Assembly: GCA_012511645.1 (NCBI GenBank)
Contig: JAAZFP010000017.1
Coordinates: forward strand, 1 to 13,624
Length of the DNA stretch: 13,624 nucleotides
Direction of reading: 5' to 3'
Origin: Microbacteriaceae bacterium
GTDB taxonomy: Bacteria > Actinomycetota > Actinomycetes > Actinomycetales > Microbacteriaceae
The notes beneath the pieces were generated by a model. It had not been told where the DNA came from and did no database searches. It worked only from the letters and a program-made list of their open reading frames with translations. Every line of letters starts with the position of its first letter. Position 1 is the first letter of the stretch. Shown piece after piece: positions 4,771 through 11,462 of this stretch. Made by a program: the position numbers and the translations under genes.

Positions 4771-6963
4771 CTAGTCTGTTGCCTCGGCGACAAGGCGATC
4801 GCGCTCTGCGCGCGCTCTCTCGAGCTGTTCAGTGACCTCAGCCATCGATGCCTGGGTCGCTTCGAGCTGCTGCTTGGTGGTCTCTGCGAGCGTTGCCTGA
4901 CGGGCCGCGAACTCCTGCTCGAAGGCTTCTCGACGCTCGGCCGAAGCGCGAGTGAATTCGTCTGCCTCAGCTGCGATGCGCTGTGTTTCTTCACTGACAA
5001 ACGACTCGGTGCTGCTCTTCAGCGACGCCAGTTCAGCTTCTTGTTCTGCACGGTACTGTGCGAGCTCTTCGATGGTGGTTGCCCGCAGGGCATCAAGCTC
5101 GCTCTGCACATGGGTGCGCAGCGTGTCGGCATCGCGCTGCATCTCGGCGTCTGCTGCTTCGCGCTCGCGCTGCAGCGCCTCACGCGCGGCCTCTTGCTCT
5201 GCAGCGATTCGACGCTCGTGATCGGCACGTTCGCGAGAGATGTCGTCGGCGAGACGCACTCGATCACGTTCGGCCTCAAGCTCAAACTGTTCACGGTCCA
5301 CCGCAAGCAGGGTGGCGGCTTCTTCCCTCACCTGACGCTGCGACTCGGCTGCCTCAGCTGCCTCTGCGGCGATCCGCACCGAGTGCGCCTCGAGCTCGGC
5401 AGCAAGCGCCTGCTCGTGCGCAGCGCGGTCATCAGCAATCTGGGTATCGAGCGTTGTGCGGCTCGTGTGCAGTTGGCGCTCGTGTTCTGTACGCTCACGG
5501 GCGATGACGTCTTCGTGAGTCTGACGTTCTCGCGTCAGCTTCGCCTCGTGCGCGGTCAACTCCGTCTGAATGGTGTTGTCGTGGTCTGCACGCTCGCGGG
5601 CGATCGAGTCGTCGTGGGCTTGGCGTTCGCGGGTGATGTTCGCTTCGTGGGTTTCGATTTCCGTCTGGAGTGCGCTGTCGTGCTCTGCGCGCTCGCGGGC
5701 GAGCTGATCCTCGTGCGCTTGACGTTCACGAGCAATCTTTGCCTCGTGCGCTTCAATTTCGGAGTGCAGCGCATTATCGTGCTGCGCGAGTTCATCCGTA
5801 ATCTGCTGGTCGTGTGCCGCACGGTCTGCGGTAATCGCGTCAACGGCAGCCTGCAGGAGGCGCTCGCGTTCGAGCCCGGCTCGCTCGGTCAGCGAAGCGA
5901 TCTCGGCTTCGGTGGTTGCCTGCAACTGGGAGAGTCGTGACTCCTGGGCGACACGTTCGCTTTCGAGTCGCTCGGTGTGCTGCTGTGTCTGCGTCATGAG
6001 TCGCTGCTCGTGTACGGAACGCTCGTCAGCAATGCGCTGCTCATGCTCGGCACGCTCTTGCGAAGACTGAGCGCGCAGGGTTTCGAGTTCGTCAGTCAGC
6101 GACAGGCGCAGGGCGCTCATCTCTTCCTGCAGTGCTGCCTCACGCTGGGCAAACGACGACGCAAGCTCGGCCTCTTGTCGCTGCATCTGTTCGGTGAACT
6201 CGGCTCGTGCACGCTCTGCCTCAGTTTCGAGTCGCGTGCGTTCGAGCGTGGCCTCACGCTCGAGGGTTTCACGCTGCGTGGCAAGCTCGCGCGCGGTGCG
6301 CTCAGCTGCGTCTTTCTGCGTCGCTGCTTCAGCGCGTGATGCGACCAAGACTCGCTCGGCCTCGGCCTGAGCCGCGGCCAACAGAGACGCTGCCTCTGCT
6401 TTGGCAGCCTCGAGCGACGTATCTGACTCTGCGCTCACCGCCGCAGTGCGCGCGGTTGCGGCCTGTTCTGCCTCGCGGGTCACCCGTGTTGCGGCCTCGC
6501 TCGCTGCGCTGGTGAGAGCCTCAGCCTCAGCCTGCGCATCAGCAACGAGCCGTTCGGCGTGCTCAGTTGCGGTCGTGAGGAGCTCATCAGCGCGGGCCTG
6601 TGACTGCTGCAGCAGGCGGCGAGTCTCTTCTTCAGTCTGCTTGCGCAGCCGCTCAGCGTCAGCGTCGGCCTGGGCCATCAGCGTGTGCGCATGTTGCTCT
6701 GCCTGCTGCAGGCTCTTCTCAACACGAAGCCCGAGGCCCGAATAGCCGCTTGCACCAAGCTCAGCCACCTGCCCCTGCAAATCAGCAATCAGTGCGCGCT
6801 GTTCATCACCGCTCTGTACTTCTTGTTGGTGGGCAAGCTGCAGTGACTGCACATAGGACTGCAGGGTGCCGATCTGCTCAGTCAAAGACGACAGGCGAAG
6901 ATCAACTTCAGCACGGTTGTAGCCTCGCAAAGACTGGGTGAACTGCGGTTCTGCGTCGGTCAC
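4771..6963 (-). CDS. Long coiled-coil protein with DivIVA-like N-terminus (Scy/FilP-like), interrupted at its C-terminus
   Basis: A 730-residue protein, almost entirely helical coiled coil. The N-terminus has a DivIVA-like motif, SLRGYNRAEVD (G14-D21), then a coiled coil starting near residue 25. An Ala/Glu/Arg-rich rod runs from about 80 to 300. Residues 307-537 are 21 consecutive 11-residue repeats, and a further rod runs to the end. The design recalls actinobacterial polarity and cytoskeletal proteins such as Scy and FilP, and suggests a role at poles or septa (inference). The GTG start at 6963 is chosen over upstream possibilities because AGGAG (complement of 6969-6973) lies five bases before it and the DivIVA-like motif follows at once. 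The frame stops at a TAG (4771-4773), but the same frame then continues as coiled coil to 4471, so the gene looks truncated by a nonsense codon. rnhA follows downstream. Confidence 0.8.
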   Translation of the reverse strand: MTDAEPQFTQSLRGYNRAEVDLRLSSLTEQIGTLQSYVQSLQLAHQQEVQSGDEQRALIADLQGQVAELGASGYSGLGLRVEKSLQQAEQHAHTLMAQADADAERLRKQTEEETRRLLQQSQARADELLTTATEHAERLVADAQAEAEALTSAASEAATRVTREAEQAATARTAAVSAESDTSLEAAKAEAASLLAAAQAEAERVLVASRAEAATQKDAAERTARELATQRETLEREATLERTRLETEAERARAEFTEQMQRQEAELASSFAQREAALQEEMSALRLSLTDELETLRAQSSQERAEHEQRIADERSVHEQRLMTQTQQHTERLESERVAQESRLSQLQATTEAEIASLTERAGLERERLLQAAVDAITADRAAHDQQITDELAQHDNALHSEIEAHEAKIARERQAHEDQLARERAEHDSALQTEIETHEANITRERQAHDDSIARERADHDNTIQTELTAHEAKLTRERQTHEDVIARERTEHERQLHTSRTTLDTQIADDRAAHEQALAAELEAHSVRIAAEAAEAAESQRQVREEAATLLAVDREQFELEAERDRVRLADDISRERADHERRIAAEQEAAREALQREREAADAEMQRDADTLRTHVQSELDALRATTIEELAQYRAEQEAELASLKSSTESFVSEETQRIAAEADEFTRASAERREAFEQEFAARQATLAETTKQQLEATQASMAEVTEQLERARAERDRLVAEATD
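5353..6045 (-). repeat. 21 tandem 11-residue (33-bp) hendecad repeats in the coiled-coil gene
   Basis: Residues 307-537 of the coiled-coil protein (counted from the GTG at 6963) divide without gaps into 21 units of 11 residues. Most units begin with His and carry Ile/Leu at position 5, for example HEAKIARERQA, HEDQLARERAE and HDSALQTEIET. The centre (5485-5781) also shows a higher-order 33-residue, 99-bp period: three near copies each containing an HEA(K/N) unit, an H(E/D)D unit and an HD(N/S) unit. Hendecads form a slightly right-handed coiled coil, unlike heptads. Confidence 0.9.
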
Positions 6964-7182
6964 AGATGCTCCTGGGTGTGAGAGTGCGGGGCAGCACGCG
7001 CCCGCCGTATCAAGCTGCTCGACTCCCAATGATAGGTCATGAGACACGGCAACAACTGAGCGCCGCATCCGAGAAATCTCTGGCTTTTCAGGGGATACAC
7101 TGCCGTCTCGGGTACCGTAGATAGCTGGAGTGTGCGTTCAGCTGAGTGCGGTGCGCCAAGAAGGTGAAATTGAGAGGATCTC
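6964..7182. other. Divergent intergenic region between the coiled-coil gene and the envelope-protein operon
   Basis: This 219-base region must hold promoters for both directions. On the minus strand it contains the AGGAG ribosome binding site (complement of 6969-6973) and a candidate promoter at 7029-7055. On the plus strand the best -10-like sequence is TACACT at 7096-7101, without a recognisable -35, and GAGAGG at 7172-7177 is the ribosome binding site for the gene at 7183. I see no RNA gene, riboswitch or strong inverted repeat. Confidence 0.5.
7029..7055 (-). promoter_or_regulatory. Candidate promoter of the coiled-coil gene
   Basis: On the minus strand TTGTTG (complement of 7050-7055) is followed after 15 bases by TATCAT (complement of 7029-7034). 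It would start transcription about 60 bases before the GTG at 6963. The spacing is shorter than the preferred 17 and the -35 is a partial match. Confidence 0.3.
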
Positions 7183-9252
7183 GTGATGAGGTTTGTGCTT
7201 GCAATTTCCGCGCTCGTGCTGGCTGGCATTTTGCTCATTCTCGGCATCGGGCAGACGACGTTTCTTGCGGGGCCACGTATGGGCACCTACAGTGCTGACC
7301 TGTCGAATGAGCACGGTATCGCAGTGATTTCGGCCCCGCTGTTCGACGCGGTCGAAGGGCAGGCCAATGTGTCAGTGACGGGTATCGAACCGTTCATTGC
7401 CGTGGGGCACGAGCGTGATGTTGAGGCTTGGATCGCACCATTTGAGCATGAGGGCATCGATCTCGACCTTGTTGATGAACGTGCGACGGCTGACGCAGTT
7501 GCCGCAAACCCAGAAGCGCTCGAAGAATACGCAGAACGTATGGGCATTGATCTTGCAGCAGAGGGCGAAGAAGCCGAACCGCTCGAGGTGCCATCGCCCG
7601 CAGGCAGCGACCTATGGCTCGAAGAGCGGACGGTGCAGGCAGCCAGCGAGGTCGAATCTGACGGCACAGAGACCCAAGCGCCAGAGCTCTCGACCTCGAA
7701 CAATGTTGTATCGGTGCGCATGCCGGTGAGCCTGAAAGCCGATCAGGCGGTGTTAGTGAAGGCCGATGCTGAGGCCCCGGTGAAGGTTTCGCTCGAATGG
7801 ATCCAGGATCGTCGCGCGCCGTGGGCCGGGCCCCTGATGGTCGCCGGAGGGGTGCTCGCCATGCTCGGCGCCATCTTCTACCTGATTGCCGTTGACCACG
7901 ACCGCCGAGGCCTCGGGCCGAGGCGTGGGCGCAAGGGCCCCCTGCTCGGTATTCGAAATGTCATTGGTGGAGTGAGAAGAAAGCCTGGCGCGCCCAAGCC
8001 CGCCGATGTCACCCCAGATCACGATGCGCCGACTGATGACACCTCGGCGCAGCACAAGCCTGGTGATGAGGCGTCTACCGACACGAAGAGCGAGCGCCGC
8101 GCGCGTGTCCCGCGTCGCCTTGCGCTGCCGACCCTGGCGCTCGCCGCGGCGGTTGGTCTGACCGGGTGCTCACCGCATCTGTGGCCAGAGATGCCGGGCG
8201 CTGAAGAAGAGGTGCTCGAGACCGTCACCCCAGAAGCGACCTCGTCGGCTCTGGCGCCGGTGCCGGTCACCCAGGGGCAGATTGACCGAGTGTTGCAAGA
8301 TATTGAGCGAATTGCCGCACAAGCGGACAACGATCTTAATGCCGCGGGACTCGCTGCGCGGTTCACTGGTGACGCACTGGCCGAGCGCGAGGCGAACTAC
8401 ACGATTCGCAAGGCCGTCAGCGACTACGCGGTGCTCGTGCCGCGCATCACCTCAGACGGACTCGGTTATCAGCTCGTGCTGAGCACCGAGTCGTGGCCAC
8501 GAACGGTATTTGTCGTGGTCGCATCGGCGAGCACCGCCTCGGCGAGCGACGACGATGCGGCCGAAGATGAAGCGGCCGGCGACGAAGCCGCTGATGCCAC
8601 CACCGAGACCACCGCAGAAGCGGCCCCGTCGCTCGCGCTCATCATGACGCAGGCGAGCCCACACTCGCAGTACCTCGTGTCGCGCGTGATTGCACTGCGC
8701 GGCGGCATCACCATGCCAGAAGCGGCGCCAGCAGAAGAGGGCACCGCTCGGCTTGCGAACGATGTAAAGAGCCTGGTCATGACACCTGGTCAGGTTGGCC
8801 CGGCCTACGCCGCGATGCTCGTGGGCAACACCGACTCAGAAGAGGCACAGCTGTTCGACATCGAAGGTGACACCCTGATTGAGCGCAGCGGTGCGGCCTG
8901 GGTTGCACAGTCAACCGAAGCAGCGTCGGCTGCCGGCCAAGCGATCAAGTATTCGGTCAGCGCCGAGCAGACTGATACAAGGATCGTTGCCCTGTCAACG
9001 GGTGCGGGTGGCGCACTCGTCGCAACGACCGTGCGCGAAAGCCGGGTCGAAGAGCCAGACGGTGACACCAGGTGGCGCCCGACCGTGCCGAAGAGTCTGT
9101 CGGCGCTGAGCGGCCTCGAAGGTCAGCAGGACAAACTGGTCAGCGTGGTCGCCCATCAGCTGCTGTTCTATGTGCCCGGCGCATCAGCCGGCGGTCAGAT
9201 TCAATTGCTTGGCTACACCAGTGACCTGGTCGCGGCCAGCGACGGCTCGTAA
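7183..9252 (+). CDS. Large envelope protein: membrane-anchored N-terminal part joined to a lipoprotein-like C-terminal part
   Basis: I do not recognise this 689-residue protein. The sequence shows a first membrane segment (about 3-24), an acidic outside region (about 30-210), and a second membrane segment (about 214-236) followed by a strongly basic cytoplasmic linker (HDRRGLGPRRGRKG, then KPGAPK and acidic residues). A third hydrophobic segment (312-328) is preceded by RRARVPRR and ends in LTGC (326-329), a perfect lipobox. Residues 330-689 would be outside, with an Ala/Asp/Glu low-complexity stretch (about 448-482) splitting the domain. No enzymatic motif is visible. Starts GTG 7183 and ATG 7186 are adjacent; GAGAGG (7172-7177) suits both. 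It is the first gene of a plus-strand operon with the thioredoxin-like gene 17 bases downstream. It may be a two-gene fusion, or a three-segment membrane protein whose last segment mimics a lipoprotein signal. Confidence 0.75.
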   Translation: MMRFVLAISALVLAGILLILGIGQTTFLAGPRMGTYSADLSNEHGIAVISAPLFDAVEGQANVSVTGIEPFIAVGHERDVEAWIAPFEHEGIDLDLVDERATADAVAANPEALEEYAERMGIDLAAEGEEAEPLEVPSPAGSDLWLEERTVQAASEVESDGTETQAPELSTSNNVVSVRMPVSLKADQAVLVKADAEAPVKVSLEWIQDRRAPWAGPLMVAGGVLAMLGAIFYLIAVDHDRRGLGPRRGRKGPLLGIRNVIGGVRRKPGAPKPADVTPDHDAPTDDTSAQHKPGDEASTDTKSERRARVPRRLALPTLALAAAVGLTGCSPHLWPEMPGAEEEVLETVTPEATSSALAPVPVTQGQIDRVLQDIERIAAQADNDLNAAGLAARFTGDALAEREANYTIRKAVSDYAVLVPRITSDGLGYQLVLSTESWPRTVFVVVASASTASASDDDAAEDEAAGDEAADATTETTAEAAPSLALIMTQASPHSQYLVSRVIALRGGITMPEAAPAEEGTARLANDVKSLVMTPGQVGPAYAAMLVGNTDSEEAQLFDIEGDTLIERSGAAWVAQSTEAASAAGQAIKYSVSAEQTDTRIVALSTGAGGALVATTVRESRVEEPDGDTRWRPTVPKSLSALSGLEGQQDKLVSVVAHQLLFYVPGASAGGQIQLLGYTSDLVAASDGS

Positions 9253-9269
9253 GGGAAAGGTCACTTCTC

Positions 9270-10247
9270 ATGTCTCAGCAGATTCCAGAACGCTTCAGCG
9301 GTAGCGCAGTCGATCTGAGCCACCTCGCGGCTGCGACCCAGCAACCTGGCGGGCCGACACCCGCGGGCGCAGGTTCCCAGGGCGGGCCGGGGCAGCAGCC
9401 GAGCGGGCAGGTCGTCGATGTGCCATCGCTGGTGTTCGACATGACTGACCAAACATTTGAGCAGATCGTGCAGCTGTCATCGGTCGTGCCGATTGTGGTC
9501 GATCTGTGGGCAGAGTGGTGCCAGCCGTGCAAGACGCTGGGGCCGATTCTTGAGAAGGTCACGGCAGAGCTCGGCGGCCGGCTGATCCTCGCGAAGGTTG
9601 ATGTCGACGCAAACCCGGGCCTGTCACAGGCGTTTCAAGCGCAGTCAATTCCGACAGTCGTTGCGCTCGTCGGCGGGAGGCCCGTACCGCTGTTTCAGGG
9701 TGCGATGCCCGAACAGCAGGTGCGCGAGGTGTTCGGTCAGCTGCTGCAGCTCGCCGCTCAGCAGGGCGTCACGGGCATGGCGAACGCTCCCGAATCGGGT
9801 GAGCCAGGCGAACCGGTCGAGGCGCCGGTGAACCCAGCACATGCTGAGGCGCTTGAGGCGATCGACCGTGGCGACTTTGGGGCCGCGGTGACCGCCTACG
9901 AGCATGTGCTCGCAAAGGCTCCGGCTGACCATGAGGCTCGCGCTGCGCTGGTGCAAGTGAAGCTCCTGCACCGATTGCAGAACGTTGACGTGGACACTGC
10001 GCGGCAGTCAGCTGCGCAGAGTCCCATTGATGTGGAGGCACAGTTTGTGATTGCCGACCTCGATGTGTCTGGTGGCCACGTCGAAGACGGCTTTCTGCGC
10101 CTGCTCGACCTGTTTGCAGCGCTTCCCGCAGACGATGCCAATCGCACTGTTGTGCGGGAGCGACTTGTCGAATTGTTCGAGGTGGTCGGCAACGCAGATC
10201 CTCGGGTACTCGCAGCGCGCACACGCCTCGCGAACCTGCTCTACTAG
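9270..10247 (+). CDS. Thioredoxin-TPR protein of the CnoX/YbbN type
   Basis: A 325-residue cytoplasmic protein with three parts. Residues 1-50 are Gly/Pro/Gln-rich and probably disordered. Residues 51-165 form a thioredoxin domain with the active site WCQPC (C84, C87) in LWAEWCQPCKTLGPIL and the cis-proline segment SIPTV (P128). Residues 185-325 are TPR-like helices (AEALEAIDRGDFGAAVTAYEHVLAKAP, then further helical pairs). This architecture is that of CnoX (YbbN), a holdase that protects proteins and passes them to chaperonin. The E. coli protein lacks the redox CxxC, whereas this one keeps a full WCxPC and could do thiol chemistry. The ATG at 9270 has GGGAAAGG (9253-9260) upstream. The gene sits between the envelope protein and the cysteine desulfurase, 17 bases from each, so one operon is likely. 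Confidence 0.9.
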   Translation: MSQQIPERFSGSAVDLSHLAAATQQPGGPTPAGAGSQGGPGQQPSGQVVDVPSLVFDMTDQTFEQIVQLSSVVPIVVDLWAEWCQPCKTLGPILEKVTAELGGRLILAKVDVDANPGLSQAFQAQSIPTVVALVGGRPVPLFQGAMPEQQVREVFGQLLQLAAQQGVTGMANAPESGEPGEPVEAPVNPAHAEALEAIDRGDFGAAVTAYEHVLAKAPADHEARAALVQVKLLHRLQNVDVDTARQSAAQSPIDVEAQFVIADLDVSGGHVEDGFLRLLDLFAALPADDANRTVVRERLVELFEVVGNADPRVLAARTRLANLLY

Positions 10248-10264
10248 CGGACGACGTCCCACTG

Positions 10265-11437
10265 ATGCGGGTCTACCTCGATCACGCGGCGACCTCGCCG
10301 ATGCCGATTGTGGTGCGCGACGCCTATATGCGTGCCCTCGAACTCGTAGGCAACCCCGCATCGACCCATGGTCATGGGCAGACGGCGAGCGACCTGCTTG
10401 AAGAGGCTCGCGCCTCAGTGGCCGGGACGCTTGGCTGCGACCCCGCGATGGTCACCTTCACCGGTGGTGGCACCGAGTCAATCAACCTTGCGCTGAAGGG
10501 CATGTTTTGGGCCGTTCAGCGAACCTCGGTCGGTGAGCGGCGCGTGGTGCTGATTGCCGAGGGCGAGCATCACGCAACGCTCGAAGCCGCCGAGTGGCTG
10601 CGCGACGCGCAGGGGGCGACACTCGAGTTCATTCCGATAAACGCGCACGGCATGGTGACCCCCGAAGCACTGACCGAGACCATTGAGCGGGTGGGTGCCG
10701 AGCGTATCGCCGTCTGCTCGTTTCTCTGGGCAAACAACGAGGTTGGCACGATCTCATCCGTCACCGAGCTTGTTCGCGTGGCCCGCGATGCAGGGGTGCC
10801 GGTGCACGTCGACGCGGTCGCAGCGCTTGGGCAGGTCGAAATTGACTTCGCCTCGCTCGGCGCCGACGCGCTCTCGTTGTCAGCTCACAAAATCGGCGGG
10901 CCGGTGGGTGTGGGCGCGCTCTTGCTGTCCCGCACCGCGACAATCGATTCCTTGCTGCACGGTGGCACTCAGCAGCGGGCGCGCTCGGGCACCCAGAATG
11001 TTGCGGGCGCGGTTGCATTCGCGGCTGCCCTGGCAGAAGCCTACGGGCCGGGCTTTGCGGATCGCATGAGGCACCTCGCCGAGCAGCGCGACGCGTTTGT
11101 TTCGGAGGTGCTTGCGACGACACCTGGCGCGGTGCTGCGAGGATCACGCGAGTCGCGGCTGCCCGGCAACGCGCACTTCACCTTCGAGGGCTGCCAGGGT
11201 GATTCGCTCGTCTTTCTGCTTGACCAGCGGGGTATCTCGGCCTCGGTAGGCTCGGCCTGTCAGGCGGGTGTTGCCGAGGTTTCGCATGTGCTGCTTGCGA
11301 TGGGTCTTCCTGAGGCAACGGCGCGAGGATCGCTGCGCTTCACCTTTCACCACGACACCACCGCTGATGATGTGCAGCGTGTGCTTGATGCGCTGCCAGA
11401 TGCGGTCATGCGTGCGCGAGCCGCCGGGCTGAGCTGA
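10265..11437 (+). CDS. iscS: Cysteine desulfurase (IscS/NifS group I)
   Basis: PLP enzyme that takes sulfur from L-cysteine as a persulfide for Fe-S clusters and tRNA thiolation. In the 390-residue protein the visible residues are YLDHAATSP at the N-terminus, GGGTESIN, H102 in EGEHHAT (stacks on PLP), WANNEVGT, D183 in HVDAVAA (pyridine N), the Schiff-base lysine K209 in SLSAHKIGGP, and the persulfide cysteine C332 in SVGSACQAG, which is the group I pattern. It resembles the M. tuberculosis IscS (Rv3025c) along its length, including GNAHFTF and SHVLLAMG. One oddity is A186 where IscS proteins have Gln (HxDAxQ), a residue that contacts PLP. ATG 10265 has no strong Shine-Dalgarno, and translation may be coupled to the gene 17 bases upstream. 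The likely partner mnmA lies next to it on the other strand, 25 bases away. Confidence 0.92.
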   Translation: MRVYLDHAATSPMPIVVRDAYMRALELVGNPASTHGHGQTASDLLEEARASVAGTLGCDPAMVTFTGGGTESINLALKGMFWAVQRTSVGERRVVLIAEGEHHATLEAAEWLRDAQGATLEFIPINAHGMVTPEALTETIERVGAERIAVCSFLWANNEVGTISSVTELVRVARDAGVPVHVDAVAALGQVEIDFASLGADALSLSAHKIGGPVGVGALLLSRTATIDSLLHGGTQQRARSGTQNVAGAVAFAAALAEAYGPGFADRMRHLAEQRDAFVSEVLATTPGAVLRGSRESRLPGNAHFTFEGCQGDSLVFLLDQRGISASVGSACQAGVAEVSHVLLAMGLPEATARGSLRFTFHHDTTADDVQRVLDALPDAVMRARAAGLS

Positions 11438-11462
11438 GTGAGTGAGCGTGTGAACGCGGCAG

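Noticed and set aside
4540..5940. A 466-codon open frame on the plus strand opposite the coiled-coil gene
   Set aside because: It is Leu/Cys/Arg-rich without recognisable domains, and its apparent repeats are the antisense image of the 11-residue repeats on the other strand. The minus frame has a ribosome binding site, a DivIVA-like motif and coiled-coil periodicity, so the plus frame is a shadow.
6964..7068. Longer N-terminus for the coiled-coil protein starting at 7068
   Set aside because: The extra 35 residues (beginning MRRSVVAVSHD) have no coiled-coil character, and the AGGAG five bases before GTG 6963 fits the shorter form much better.
8524..8628. Ala/Asp/Glu-rich stretch considered as a horizontally acquired insert
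   Set aside because: It keeps the frame and base composition of the gene and looks like ordinary low-complexity linker expansion.
11438..11462. Possible terminator between the desulfurase gene and mnmA
   Set aside because: The gap has only 25 bases and shows no inverted repeat or T-tract.
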